Positions 8,084 through 17,141 of a stretch of DNA of 56,419 nucleotides are shown one piece after another. The stretch lies in the IMG/VR virus record IMGVR_UViG_3300021354_000009, positions 1 to 56,419 of that record, one strand, 5' to 3'. The notes beneath the pieces were generated by a model, which saw only the letters and a program-made list of their open reading frames with translations, was not told the DNA's origin and did not search any database. Position 1 is the first letter of the stretch. Every line of letters starts with the position of its first letter. This stretch comes from a virus. Both the position numbers and the translations under genes were made by a program.

Positions 8084-10230
8084 TAGAAAGTTCCTCCAGT
8101 AATGCCACCTGTAATTGTCCCATTAACGGCATTACAAGTTATTGATGAGTTTACCAATTCAGGTAGATTTCCGCTAGTAGCAGTTACAAAAGTTAAGTAA
8201 TTTGTTGCACCAGAAGATGCTGACGTAATACCCACATTAGTTGCGTTTGTTGCGGTTCCTGACGTCTCTGCGTTTAAGTTAGCCACTTGAGTTGTGGATG
8301 CAACCGTTAAAGGAGCCGTACCCGTGGCTATTGTCGAAATAAGCCTTGTACCTTGCACCGTCTGAGACGTAATAATTGCAGAGCCAGTGCTTAGTGTGTT
8401 TGTGCTCCAAGTGGTGTTTGCTGGCGCTTGGAAATGGGTGTCCCATGAACCTGCCGCTATTGCATTAGATAAAAGAGTTACATCAACAAATCCACCCGAA
8501 GGTACAGACACAATAAGTGTCCCTGAATTATTGTTGACTGTTATGGCACCACTGCTTTGGTTATTGTTGAATGTGTAATTAACACCATTTGCCAAAGTTG
8601 TTGCATTAGGTAATTGATATGTCTGCCCACCAGAACCAGTAACTACATAATTTGGTACAGATGCAACTGTTAATGTCGTGGTTGTACCAGTTGCGGCAAC
8701 ACTTAAATAACCTTGGCTAAGTGAATTTACAGAAATATTTTGATTTGCATCTTTAACAACAATGCCACTTGCACCGTTGGTTGCATTACCCAAAGCCGTT
8801 AATACACCAGTTCCAGTGGTTGTGGTGCTTGGAGCCACGCCTGCACCGCCCCCAATCATCAAAGCGCTAGCCGTTAAAACCGCGCTTGATGCCCATGTAC
8901 TTGCAGAACTGAAGTAAACAACACCGCCAGAGGTGCCTGCAACGGTCAAAGCAGGGGTTGTAGTTGGTGTTGCTACAGTAATTAAACCGCCAGTAAAACC
9001 AACGCTAGTAACCGTACCTGATGAAGTACTAATGGTTGCCCAAGTTCCATCACCTCGCAAATACGTGGTGGATGATGGTGTTCCTGAAACTGCACCAGAT
9101 AACGCTGTAACGCTAGAAATTAATGTGCCAGATGTTGGCAACGTAACTGCCGTATTTGCAGTTGCCGTAAAAGATTGTGTAAAAGCGCCTGAGTGCGTTA
9201 AGTTACCACCAATTGTGATCGTGCTTGATCCGTTGTTTACCCCAGTGCCACCACTTGCACCGCCTAGAGTACCACCCAAAGTAATCACGCCCGTAGTTGC
9301 AGTCGATGGCGTTAAACCACTTAAAGATGTTTGAAAAGAGGTAACCCCACCCGCAGAACCATTTGATGCAACAGTAATTTGACCTTGAGCATTAACAGTG
9401 ATGTTGGCATTTGTGTAGGAGCCTGCAACCACTGTTGTGTCAGCAATTGAAATAGTGCCTGTCGAGGTGATAGGGCCACCCGTAAGACCAGTTCCAGTTG
9501 CAACAGAAGTAACACCAGTACCCGTGGTAATTGAACCCCACACGCCATTTGCATAGCCTTCAAATGTTCCAGTAGTAGTGTTGTATCTAAGTTGGCCATT
9601 TGTGGCACTACCACGTTGTCCAGTAGTACCACTAGGAATTGTTATTGAAGCGGTGCCTGGCACCACTGGGTTAGACGCAATACCTATAGTGGGCGAACCA
9701 CCTATGCCGTTTCCATTGCTAACACTAATTTGATTAGTAGTACCAACGATTGTGGTAGCTGTAACAGTGTTTCCGTTAACAGTTAATAAACCAACCGCAC
9801 TTGTACTAGAAATGTTTTGTAAAAGTTGGCTTAAACCGATCAAAGGATTTGCAGAAACACCATCACCATTAGAGACGGTCATCCCTGAGCCAACCGTTAT
9901 TGAACGGTTTGTGACTGTGCTAGCGCTATCTTTGACAATAATTCCTGTACTTGCGCTATTCAAACTTGCTGACGCGCCAGTCATGTTGATTCGCAAAGTG
10001 GTGCCTGCGCCACCATCAGTTAAAGATAACCCAGTGCTAGTCGTTAAATAACGCGCTTGGGTCAATCCTGAAGTTGATCCAACAGTCAAAAACGGATAGT
10101 TCAGTGCGCCCGCACCAGAAATAGAGCTAGTAGTGGTTTGTACAGTTACACCGTTTTGAACAATAGGTACAAGCTCAGAACCCGTCAAGGCTGATGCGTT
10201 TGGTAGTTGGGTAATGGTTATATTGGCCAT
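8083..10230 (-). CDS. Long tail-fibre protein
   Basis: The product is 715 residues. It begins MANITITQLPNASALTGSEL, a start often seen in phage fibre proteins, and continues with beta-rich Gly/Thr/Ser repeats such as GASGGTGVNNGSSTITIGG and SSTTYLRGDGTWATIST, which are common in fibre shafts. No chaperone or peptidase domain is visible at the C-terminus. It is probably trimeric and forms the main host-contact fibre, with the 187-residue protein encoded immediately after. The gene starts 2 bases after the preceding stop. Confidence 0.8.
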   Translation of the reverse strand: MANITITQLPNASALTGSELVPIVQNGVTVQTTTSSISGAGALNYPFLTVGSTSGLTQARYLTTSTGLSLTDGGAGTTLRINMTGASASLNSASTGIIVKDSASTVTNRSITVGSGMTVSNGDGVSANPLIGLSQLLQNISSTSAVGLLTVNGNTVTATTIVGTTNQISVSNGNGIGGSPTIGIASNPVVPGTASITIPSGTTGQRGSATNGQLRYNTTTGTFEGYANGVWGSITTGTGVTSVATGTGLTGGPITSTGTISIADTTVVAGSYTNANITVNAQGQITVASNGSAGGVTSFQTSLSGLTPSTATTGVITLGGTLGGASGGTGVNNGSSTITIGGNLTHSGAFTQSFTATANTAVTLPTSGTLISSVTALSGAVSGTPSSTTYLRGDGTWATISTSSGTVTSVGFTGGLITVATPTTTPALTVAGTSGGVVYFSSASTWASSAVLTASALMIGGGAGVAPSTTTTGTGVLTALGNATNGASGIVVKDANQNISVNSLSQGYLSVAATGTTTTLTVASVPNYVVTGSGGQTYQLPNATTLANGVNYTFNNNQSSGAITVNNNSGTLIVSVPSGGFVDVTLLSNAIAAGSWDTHFQAPANTTWSTNTLSTGSAIITSQTVQGTRLISTIATGTAPLTVASTTQVANLNAETSGTATNATNVGITSASSGATNYLTFVTATSGNLPELVNSSITCNAVNGTITGGITGGTF

Positions 10231-10232
10231 AT

Positions 10233-10580
10233 TTACTGCCCCGGTGATGGACTCAAAGTATCAAGGTTTCCGTTATTAGAAGGCGTTTGAGTGTTTTGCT
10301 CAGGTGAAAGATCAAGTTGATTATCACCTGTTGTGATGATTGCGTCAGGATCCACAGCTACGCTAACGTCAGGACGTGGATACGCCAATGTAATGCGCTC
10401 AGTCTTGCGTGCAGGCAACCGATACGGATCCTTTTGATCAGCACAACCTTGTTGACAAACGCGAAGGCCTGGAAAATTTGGATCAGGCATTTCTTCAACA
10501 ATTGGTCTTTTCATCTTGCATCTGTCGCAAATGAAAATTGCAATTACTGCATTGCCTTCGGTGTTTAAAAAACGAGGCAT
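10233..10580 (-). CDS. Small zinc-ribbon-like protein
   Basis: The product is 115 residues. Residues about 17-47 contain CDRCKMKRPIVEE and RVCQQGCADQKDPYR, giving a C-x2-C and a C-x3-C pair that could bind zinc. The C-terminal 50 residues are Pro/Asp/Asn-rich and look disordered. GAGGTAAGA precedes the start. It lies between the adaptor-like gene and the fibre genes, so a structural or assembly role is likely, but I do not recognise a defined family. Confidence 0.65.
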   Translation of the reverse strand: MPRFLNTEGNAVIAIFICDRCKMKRPIVEEMPDPNFPGLRVCQQGCADQKDPYRLPARKTERITLAYPRPDVSVAVDPDAIITTGDNQLDLSPEQNTQTPSNNGNLDTLSPSPGQ

Positions 10581-10582
10581 TC

Positions 10583-11656
10583 TTACCTCGTGTACACGCT
10601 AATGTTTGGAGCAAAGTAGATTGGTGACTTATCACGCTCTTCTTGCTCCGCCATGATGAAGTACTTCTCCGCTTGGGCTTCCAAGTATTGAATCTTTGCG
10701 AGATCAATGGCAGGCAACTGTTGGCTCATTTGGTGAGCTAGCATATTCTGTATAGCCATCAACCAACGGTCTGGGATAGCCAATTGACCGTTCAGTGCAC
10801 CAACGTCTTCCACTTGGCTTGAATACCACACGGTCATTTGATAGAACGCGCTCTGTGGGGTTGGCCACAAAGTGATAGTTGCTTGGGGAATGGTACGGTT
10901 CAACCAGAACTGGAACGGTTGGTTTGCCGTAAAGTTCTTGTTTGGTAAGTTGGTGTAGTCATCACGGTTCAAACGAGCCATGGTGATTTCTGTTGAGTTC
11001 ACACCCAAGTACCACTCACGGATAGCCAAAGTAGTACCACCAAACGCTTGAATACGGTAGTACTGGACGTTTGCGCCTGGATCTATGTCTTGCCACAACC
11101 ACTGTCCATCCGTCACAGTAACCGCAGTTGCCGTGTACAGCGTCGTCCAAGTCGATCCATCGCTAGATGCTTGGTAGTAGTAACTCCACGTAGCAGAGCC
11201 TCCACCAGACACGTATGGCATCATGCCAATTGAGCCAATGTACTGAGGATTGTTTGTTCCGTAATTGACCACGATATTGCCATTGGCGCTACCTTGTTGG
11301 CAATAAGTTGCCACGTTGTCATCAGCCACGTTTTGGACGATACCGCCCGCACTCGTGGTGTACGAACCAATAGGTTGCGTCATCCAACGATACAAGGCGT
11401 TTAAAACGTCTACCCCACCCGTGGGTAGCAAGTACTCGTATTTGTTCGGCTGAAGCCCGTATACGTACTTCTTGATGGCAAAGTATTGGATACCTTGGTT
11501 GATCAAGTTGCTCAAGATCATGAAGAGAGACTGTTTTGAGGCTTGTACCTGTTCAACAGTCAACTCTTCCGCCAACTTGCCCGCGCGTCTAGCCCCATCA
11601 TCGATCAAGTTCTGAACGGTGATTACTGTTTGACCGACTGTTCCGCTAGTTGACAT
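10583..11656 (-). CDS. Head-tail adaptor (P22 gp4-like) with inserted beta-sandwich domain
   Basis: The product is 357 residues. The N-terminal 95 residues (LIDDGARRAGKLAEE, FMILSNLINQGIQYFAIKK) and the C-terminal 130 residues (RDDYTNLPNKNF, FWLNRTIPQATITLWPTPQ, IPDRWLMAIQNMLAHQMS) resemble P22 gp4-type and related adaptors that join portal to tail. Between them, residues about 100-225 form a beta-rich insert with WSYYYQASSDGSTWTTLY and QYYRIQAFGG, a pattern like discoidin (F5/8 type C) carbohydrate-binding domains. GAGGTAA precedes the start. The adaptor assignment is fairly firm; the sugar-binding idea is inference. Confidence 0.7.
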   Translation of the reverse strand: MSTSGTVGQTVITVQNLIDDGARRAGKLAEELTVEQVQASKQSLFMILSNLINQGIQYFAIKKYVYGLQPNKYEYLLPTGGVDVLNALYRWMTQPIGSYTTSAGGIVQNVADDNVATYCQQGSANGNIVVNYGTNNPQYIGSIGMMPYVSGGGSATWSYYYQASSDGSTWTTLYTATAVTVTDGQWLWQDIDPGANVQYYRIQAFGGTTLAIREWYLGVNSTEITMARLNRDDYTNLPNKNFTANQPFQFWLNRTIPQATITLWPTPQSAFYQMTVWYSSQVEDVGALNGQLAIPDRWLMAIQNMLAHQMSQQLPAIDLAKIQYLEAQAEKYFIMAEQEERDKSPIYFAPNISVYTR

Positions 11657-11665
11657 TGTTTACCT

Positions 11666-12061
11666 CTACCAATTGGGGCAATTCCACCGTTTTAGTGATG
11701 CTTTTGCTCTCGGTGCATCACCCTTTGCATGTTCTACAACGCCACTCATTCTTGCGCAAAAAGAGTCTTTACGGGCTCCGCCTTGAGGTTGTGGAGCCTT
11801 TAAATGGCTACCAGTCTCACGGTTGTACTTTGCACGACCTTTAGCGGTCAGACCAGCCCCCTTTGACTCTGGAAGCTTCTCACCCCTACCAATGGCAAGA
11901 GAGACGCCACCTTTGCTCATTTTGGCTGTTTTGGCTGACTCTTTAAACGCTTCAGCAGTTGGGGCACCTTTGCTACCAACTCTGCGCATTTTTTCGCCAG
12001 AGCCATTAGCAATTCTTTGCTGTTTTGCATGAATGTTTGCATATAGACCTTGTTTAGCCAT
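11666..12061 (-). CDS. DUF6321-like small basic protein
   Basis: The product is 131 residues, very basic. The segment with GLTAKGRAKYNRETGSHLKA, QGGARKDSFCARMSG matches the DUF6321 pattern known from phages and some bacteria. A SKGGVSLAIGRG segment adds a Gly-Gly motif seen in several other proteins here. Its function is unknown. It lies between the adaptor-like gene and the DUF6496-like gene, inside the head and tail region, so a virion or packaging role is plausible. Confidence 0.72.
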   Translation of the reverse strand: MAKQGLYANIHAKQQRIANGSGEKMRRVGSKGAPTAEAFKESAKTAKMSKGGVSLAIGRGEKLPESKGAGLTAKGRAKYNRETGSHLKAPQPQGGARKDSFCARMSGVVEHAKGDAPRAKASLKRWNCPNW

Positions 12062-12064
12062 AAA

Positions 12065-12499
12065 TTACCAGCAAGAGTTAGTTTTCTTAACCTTGCCACC
12101 CTTAGCTTTTTTCTGATGCATCTTTTCAAAGCCTTCACGAACTTTGCTCAAAAAATCCATGCCTTGTGCTTTGTTCATTGGCTTTTGTTTTGCCATGCGC
12201 GCCTGCTCTTGAAGCACTCTGCGATCTTGAGGAGTATCCATCCCAGTGCTTTCAAGAGGGGGTGGAGACTTCATACGTGACGAAGGACGCTTTTTCAAAG
12301 AAGCGTAGTAATCGACATCGCTATCGTATGAGTGTGGGCTGTAAGACTCAGGACGAACATCGCCACCACTAGCTTTTTTAGCCGCACGCTTGGTAGCGTA
12401 AGCGATGGCCACGGCTTGCTTTTGTGGCTTGCCTGCGTTCATCTCAGCCTTGATGTTTGACTTAAACGCCTTGTCAGATTTTGATTTGATTAAAGGCAT
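12065..12499 (-). CDS. DUF6496-like small basic protein
   Basis: The product is 144 residues and Lys-rich. The N-terminus SDKAFKSNIKAEMNAGKPQK followed by QAVAIAYATKRAAKKA matches the DUF6496 pattern found in many phages. Two Gly-Gly motifs (KASGGDVRPE and KAKGGKVKKT) flank a Ser/Pro-rich middle, and the chain ends in CW. Function is unknown. It is encoded 3 bases upstream of the DUF6321-like gene, in the same order of transcription. Confidence 0.72.
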   Translation of the reverse strand: MPLIKSKSDKAFKSNIKAEMNAGKPQKQAVAIAYATKRAAKKASGGDVRPESYSPHSYDSDVDYYASLKKRPSSRMKSPPPLESTGMDTPQDRRVLQEQARMAKQKPMNKAQGMDFLSKVREGFEKMHQKKAKGGKVKKTNSCW

Positions 12500-12501
12500 G
12501 A

Positions 12502-13134
12502 TTAAGCCAATCCAGAACTATTTTGGTTAAGCCAAATGGTGAATGTTGCACTAGCAGTTACTGAGTTAACAAGCAAAATTATTCCAGTTGCGCTTACTGA
12601 AGCAGTTCCAGAAGTGTTTGCTGTTTTTGATGTCAACGCAGTAATTGGTGTAGAAACTGAGTTTGCACTATGCACATATACATTTGCAAAAGTTTCATAC
12701 ACGGTGTAGTTGATTGTTCCAGTTATCGCAACCGTCATGCTTGCCGCCGCCGCTGAATTGGTCAGTGGAATTGTTGGGCTAATGGCGGTAACTGCAATAC
12801 CAACAGCCAATGTCAAAGCACCCATGGTGGCTGACGGTTGAATTGTTGATACAGTTTTAAAAAACTTGGTGCTTGTAACTGTTGATGCACTGGCGGGGCC
12901 AGCAATCGTCTCAGATATATCGTGACCATCGGGGTCTGTTCCGACAATCGTAAAATTGATACCAGCCAAAGTAGCTTGAGCAGGCGATGTGAGTGTCACA
13001 TAGTGCGCCAAACCATCTGTAGTCGATGTTGTAGTTGGGGCAGTCGCTACGCCCGTACTAGTAAATCCTTGGGCATTGAATGCCGTTGTTGAGGCTACCG
13101 CAGGCGTGTATGGCCCTTGTACTATTGGTCGCAT
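12502..13134 (-). CDS. Beta-rich virion protein candidate
   Basis: The product is 210 residues, rich in Thr, Ser, Ala and Val, with DPDGHDISETIAGPASAS as the only distinctive charged stretch. A similar segment (YGQSMSELITVVTAAT) occurs in the 328-residue protein at 14533-15519, so the two may share a domain. GGAGAAT precedes ATG 13134. Its place between capsid and tail genes suggests a capsid decoration or minor virion protein. I cannot name a family. Confidence 0.65.
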   Translation of the reverse strand: MRPIVQGPYTPAVASTTAFNAQGFTSTGVATAPTTTSTTDGLAHYVTLTSPAQATLAGINFTIVGTDPDGHDISETIAGPASASTVTSTKFFKTVSTIQPSATMGALTLAVGIAVTAISPTIPLTNSAAAASMTVAITGTINYTVYETFANVYVHSANSVSTPITALTSKTANTSGTASVSATGIILLVNSVTASATFTIWLNQNSSGLA

Positions 13135-13155
13135 TCTAATTCTCCAAAAATTAAA

Positions 13156-13178
13156 AGTAGGGGCACGTAGCCCCCACT
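13156..13178 (-). terminator. Stem-loop with U-rich tail (weak terminator or attenuator)
   Basis: On the minus strand a GGGGC/GCCCC stem with loop TACGT, extended by AGT/ACT, is followed by a U-rich stretch. It sits between the Gly-Gly repeat gene and the 210-residue gene. The tail is interrupted, so termination is probably partial. The GGGGGCTACG sequence is also present in the hairpin at 30635-30650. Confidence 0.5.
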
Positions 13179-13182
13179 TAGT

Positions 13183-14520
13183 TTACGCTTTTCCGCCACG
13201 TTTGCGAGGGGCTACCGTCACTGATTTCTCAGTTTTTGTAATGCTACCCGCAGGTGCTGGCTTGCTAGTAAAGTAATCCCGAATCTTTCCGTAGCCCTCT
13301 TTCATCATGCTCAAAGGATTCAAAGCTTCTTCAAGCTCACGACTCGCTTTGTCAGTAACTACTTTTGGATCACCAGATGGTGTAACAGAAGATCCGCTTT
13401 CATACTTTTTTACATTGCCACCTTTTGCATGACGACCTTTTAACAAAGAATGAATTGCTTTTGCTTCTTTACCACTAATCTTGCGACCAGATCGATTAGA
13501 ACTAGCAATTGATTTGTTAACAGCGTCTTCACTGTAAGACGAAGCAGGAGCATGAATTAAATTATGGCGCTCTTTTGGAGACATATTTAATTTTGCCCAA
13601 GGCGAAAATTCTTTTTCACCTTTTTCTTCACCACCATCTGCATGGTGGCTAACTTTTCCGCCTTTAGCAAAGGTGCCAGATTGCAAGCTGTTTGCCACTG
13701 GACGTGACATAGGCTTGCGTGGCATAGCGACGGGTTTGCCTGTATTAACAGTACCCCCCGTCGCGTAGGCTTTTTTTGTTGAACCGCCCTTCTTGAAGCC
13801 ACCACCGTTGCCGTTCTTTACACCACCAGTAGTAGTGTTTGAAACGCCACCATGTGCGGTATCAGCGGCTCGGTTCTCCCAATTGCCACCTTCAATAGCG
13901 CGACCTAGGCCAGGCACTTTTCCGCCCTTTTTGTAGCCACCGCCATTACCCATCTTGACACCAGAAGTACCAGAAGCTTTGTCAGTCTTGTCCCCGTCCA
14001 CCACTTTGGTGTTCATGAACTTGCTTGCATTGCCTTTGATAGTGCCACCGTTGGCATAACCGCCACCATTCTTTTCCTTGATGCCTTTGGTGCCATGAGC
14101 CTTATCGGTCTTGTCACCGTCAACAACCTTGGTATTCAAGAATTTGCTAGCGTTACCTTTGATGGTAGTTTTGGTTTCAGCACTGTCGATCTTGCCACCA
14201 GAAGCGAACTTCTTGCCTGCCATAGCCTTCTTGATCATTGCGCGATCTTGAGCGGCGTCTTCGTGCTTGTCCATTGAGCCACCTTTTTTGGCCATCATCA
14301 GAGGATTCATCGCTTTACGACGAGCCATCATTGGTGGACGCTTTGGTGCTATTCCCATAGGAGGTGCTGAAGCAACAGGCATTTGGGCAGGCATAGTGGA
14401 TTGCATAGGGGCAAAATCACCGCCCATAGCCATCTTGGATACTTTGCCACCCTTTTTAAGCTTCAGGATTACTGAAGGCTCTGTGGTCATCATTTTGACC
14501 ATTGGTTTGAATTGACCCAT
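13183..14520 (-). CDS. Lys/Gly-rich repetitive protein with many Gly-Gly motifs
   Basis: The product is 445 residues. It has about a dozen copies of a short motif of the form [KA]-x-G-G-[KTN]-[VI] (for example KKGGKVSK, ASGGKIDS, ANGGTIKG, AKGGNVKKY). Residues about 120-200 hold two copies of GNASKF-[LM]-NTKVVDGDKTDK. The DNA of the two copies differs mainly at third positions, so the protein repeat is under selection. Most of the chain is predicted to be disordered. AGGAG precedes the start. It lies between capsid-proximal genes, so it may be a packaged or assembly protein. No known function. Confidence 0.7.
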   Translation of the reverse strand: MGQFKPMVKMMTTEPSVILKLKKGGKVSKMAMGGDFAPMQSTMPAQMPVASAPPMGIAPKRPPMMARRKAMNPLMMAKKGGSMDKHEDAAQDRAMIKKAMAGKKFASGGKIDSAETKTTIKGNASKFLNTKVVDGDKTDKAHGTKGIKEKNGGGYANGGTIKGNASKFMNTKVVDGDKTDKASGTSGVKMGNGGGYKKGGKVPGLGRAIEGGNWENRAADTAHGGVSNTTTGGVKNGNGGGFKKGGSTKKAYATGGTVNTGKPVAMPRKPMSRPVANSLQSGTFAKGGKVSHHADGGEEKGEKEFSPWAKLNMSPKERHNLIHAPASSYSEDAVNKSIASSNRSGRKISGKEAKAIHSLLKGRHAKGGNVKKYESGSSVTPSGDPKVVTDKASRELEEALNPLSMMKEGYGKIRDYFTSKPAPAGSITKTEKSVTVAPRKRGGKA

Positions 14521-14532
14521 TGTGTTCTCCTC

Positions 14533-15519
14533 TTAGGAAACTAAGTTTTGGTTCACACCAAGAGCACCAGTGCGAGTCGCATTGGGGCCAACAGCGATGC
14601 CAGGGAGCGTCACAGCCATCACCGTGCGGATAATTCCGTTCGATGTAGTTGCAGGCGCGTAGGTTCCGCGAACGTCACCAGTGCCTGTTGTTGCTGTAGC
14701 AGTGTCTGCGGCGACAAACGTACCAGCGTCTTGCGCTAGTGTGTTGTTGCTCTTGACGCTTGCTACATACGCTACGTTAGCAACGCGAACTGGGATACCT
14801 AGGACATCACTTGTACCGATCACAACCGCAGTTGCAGAACCAGAAATCGTTGCACCAGAGATCTGATAGAACGCTTTTAAGCCAGTTACAGCAGTTGCCG
14901 CGGTGACCACAGTGATCAATTCACTCATGGATTGACCGTAGACGTCATAACCAGTAACGGTAAACGCACGAGCAGTTGTTGAAGAATTAACTTTAACAGC
15001 GCGTGGCACGTCTAACTGGATCACAGTTACGCCATCTTGACGAACAACAGACTTGGCTGATGTACCAGCAGTCAAAGTAACTGCTTGATTGGCAGTTGTT
15101 GTTGTTTGCGATAAAGCAATGTTGTTAGTGACTGGAGCTTGAGGAACGACGTCCCAAACATAGACACGACCAAGTGGGCCAATACCCAAGCTCATCGGAG
15201 ATGGATTGTCGTAAGGCTCTAGATCATGGAAAGTTAAAGCTGTTGTGTTAGCAATGTTAAGTGCTTGATTGAGTGTGTAAGTGCCTGTACCACCAGTACC
15301 AGTGCCAAATGCAGTGATATAGGTGCCATCAGTAACACTTGATCCATCAACATACATACCGAGAACAATTGGCGAACCAAAGTTCATCGCAGTTATTGTC
15401 AAAGTTGTTGATGAAACACTACCAGTACCACCAGTTGCGGTAGTAGAGTAGTTGCGAAGTCCCGTACCCATGTACGTTTGTGCAGGGCCTAAGAATAGGT
15501 CGTCGGAAAATTGAGGCAT
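14533..15519 (-). CDS. Beta-rich capsid-proximal virion protein
   Basis: The product is 328 residues starting MPQFSDDLFLGPAQTYMG. It is rich in Thr, Ser, Ala and Gly with several Ig-like-looking beta segments (AVTLTAGTSAKSVVRQDGV, FTVTGYDVYGQSMSELI). A strong AAGGAG site precedes ATG 15519. It is the first gene after the terminator that follows the capsid gene. Position and composition suggest a head fibre, decoration or vertex protein. I do not recognise a specific family. Confidence 0.65.
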   Translation of the reverse strand: MPQFSDDLFLGPAQTYMGTGLRNYSTTATGGTGSVSSTTLTITAMNFGSPIVLGMYVDGSSVTDGTYITAFGTGTGGTGTYTLNQALNIANTTALTFHDLEPYDNPSPMSLGIGPLGRVYVWDVVPQAPVTNNIALSQTTTTANQAVTLTAGTSAKSVVRQDGVTVIQLDVPRAVKVNSSTTARAFTVTGYDVYGQSMSELITVVTAATAVTGLKAFYQISGATISGSATAVVIGTSDVLGIPVRVANVAYVASVKSNNTLAQDAGTFVAADTATATTGTGDVRGTYAPATTSNGIIRTVMAVTLPGIAVGPNATRTGALGVNQNLVS

Positions 15520-15551
15520 TTGATCTTCTCCTTGAAAAGCTTGATCAGATT

Positions 15552-15586
15552 AAAAAAAAGGGGGTGTAATTTAGTTACAACCCCCT
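15552..15586 (-). terminator. Intrinsic terminator after the major capsid gene
   Basis: On the minus strand a GGGGG...CCCCC stem, extended by TGTAA/TTACA, is followed by eight U residues (15559-15552). It lies just downstream of the capsid gene stop at 15594. It would set the level of downstream fibre genes below that of the capsid, if termination is partial. Confidence 0.85.
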
Positions 15587-15593
15587 GTTTGCT

Positions 15594-16508
15594 TTAGACA
15601 CCAGCGGTGCCATAAGCACAACGTGGATCCGTAAAGCCTACGTCGTAACGCTCTGTAGCCTTGTAACGCATGGAGTCGGTTTCAAAATCACCTTCCATGG
15701 TCTTCTCAAGACGACGACGCATCAACAACTTGAAGCCTTCTGGAGCGTCAGTCTGCACCCACCATGCGGTAGATGAAGTCAAACGTGACAGAACTGCGGC
15801 ACCCTCGTCCAACAAGCCAATTGCCTTGATGGGGTTGATGTCGTTGTTTGCGTTGCCTGTACGTAGAACAGATTTCAACAACACTTCGGCTTGGAAGATG
15901 TTGCCTGGCGCCACGACTAATTGACGTGGAACCAAACGGATCTTCTTACCGTTGTTGTCAACAGCTTGACGAATCTGGATCAACATTTGCTCTAGTGACG
16001 TTTGCGACAAATTGGCTGATGTAGACAATTGGTTGCTAAACGTACCGTTCACGATTGGGTGAGCAGTGCTGATCAAAGAAACGCCATCACCGCCTGGGTA
16101 GGCAGAGTTGAACGATGTGTTTAACACGTTAGCTGACAACAACTCTTTGGTTTCCACCAAAGACTGTGCCAAGTGGCGTGCATAAACTTGACCGATACGG
16201 ATATGGTCGCCATCTTCAACAAGCACTTTGGTCAAAGCGAAGGCCAAGCCATACACTTTATACACATAGCGCTTTAAGAAGAGTACGCCACCCTGTTGAT
16301 ACGTAACGGGAGTACCGTCAGGCAACTGGGGTGCGGCACCAAATCCATAAAGGACAGGCTCTTCGTGGTAGTTACGTGGAATGCCGTCTTCTTCGCGGAA
16401 CACTCGGCTCCACTCGTCGGCACGTTGGTCATAGACTCCATCGAAGCATTCGTTGAGGATAGGTTCAACAATACTTCTAAAGTCCGTACTGCGCATTGGT
16501 GCGGCCAT
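15594..16508 (-). CDS. Major capsid protein (HK97 fold candidate)
   Basis: The product is 304 residues. Features of Mu gpT-like and related HK97-fold capsid proteins are visible: STAHPIVNGTFSNQLS, LEQMLIQIRQAVDNNGKKI, RQLVVAPGNIFQAEVLLKS, GNANNDINPIKAIG, and a C-terminal WWVQTDAPEGFKLLMRRRLE. These segments are typical of capsid proteins in freshwater and marine podoviruses. ATAAGGAG precedes ATG 16508. It is preceded by a decoration-like gene and followed by a strong terminator, the usual setting for a highly expressed capsid gene. No separate delta domain or protease is encoded nearby. Confidence 0.88.
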   Translation of the reverse strand: MAAPMRSTDFRSIVEPILNECFDGVYDQRADEWSRVFREEDGIPRNYHEEPVLYGFGAAPQLPDGTPVTYQQGGVLFLKRYVYKVYGLAFALTKVLVEDGDHIRIGQVYARHLAQSLVETKELLSANVLNTSFNSAYPGGDGVSLISTAHPIVNGTFSNQLSTSANLSQTSLEQMLIQIRQAVDNNGKKIRLVPRQLVVAPGNIFQAEVLLKSVLRTGNANNDINPIKAIGLLDEGAAVLSRLTSSTAWWVQTDAPEGFKLLMRRRLEKTMEGDFETDSMRYKATERYDVGFTDPRCAYGTAGV

Positions 16509-16524
16509 GATTTAGCTCCTTATA

Positions 16525-17124
16525 TTAAGCGATGGCCGTAAACGCGCCAAAGAATTGAGATTGTGCATTCACAACACGAACAATCGTGTATGAATCACCC
16601 CATGCATTGTCCACGTATGGAGCAATGTCAACAACTCGCATCTGACCTTGGGTTGTGTTACCAGCGGCAGTCGCAGAGCCTAAAGTAGCTTGCGATAAAC
16701 CAGTGGTAGAAGAACCCGCAGTAGTTGCAGTGAAGTTGTATTCATTGCCAATTGTGGTTTGTGCCATAGCGCCATCAGCTTGGATTTCATAAACGATGTT
16801 GTTGTCGTTATAGAAATAAGCTACGCACGAACCCGCGATATACGCAGTCGATGCAGGCCAGTAGTTAGATACGCGACGACGACCAGTTGTGTCAGTCCAC
16901 TCAACACCTGAGAACGCGCCAGACCATGCAACAGCAGATCCAGAAGCGGGGGCAGTAGTCAAGGGAATGATCACACCAGCAGACGCTGAGTAGGCAACAG
17001 GTTGCCCTTTCAGAATTTGGGTTCCATAACCCGATGTAATACCGCCAGCGAGCGCCTGTGCGCGATCCAGACCAGAAGGGTGGAACGCAGGACGCAAGCC
17101 GAACGGAGCATTAGTACTAGACAT
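16525..17124 (-). CDS. Capsid decoration or stabilising protein candidate
   Basis: The product is 199 residues. The N-terminus NAPFGLRPAFHPSG is a common start among small structural proteins encoded next to capsid genes in podoviruses. The chain is beta-rich (VAWSGAFSGVEWTDTTGRR, TQGQMRVVDIAPYVDNAWGD). TTAGGAG precedes the start. It is encoded immediately before the capsid gene. A role as a head decoration protein is likely but not proven. Confidence 0.72.
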   Translation of the reverse strand: MSSTNAPFGLRPAFHPSGLDRAQALAGGITSGYGTQILKGQPVAYSASAGVIIPLTTAPASGSAVAWSGAFSGVEWTDTTGRRRVSNYWPASTAYIAGSCVAYFYNDNNIVYEIQADGAMAQTTIGNEYNFTATTAGSSTTGLSQATLGSATAAGNTTQGQMRVVDIAPYVDNAWGDSYTIVRVVNAQSQFFGAFTAIA

Positions 17125-17141
17125 AATTTTCTCCTAAGAGG

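Noticed and set aside
8387-10051. Long plus-strand frames opposite the fibre gene
   Set aside because: They are mirror frames of Thr/Ser/Gly-rich coding sequence, with Val/Pro-rich products and no start signals.
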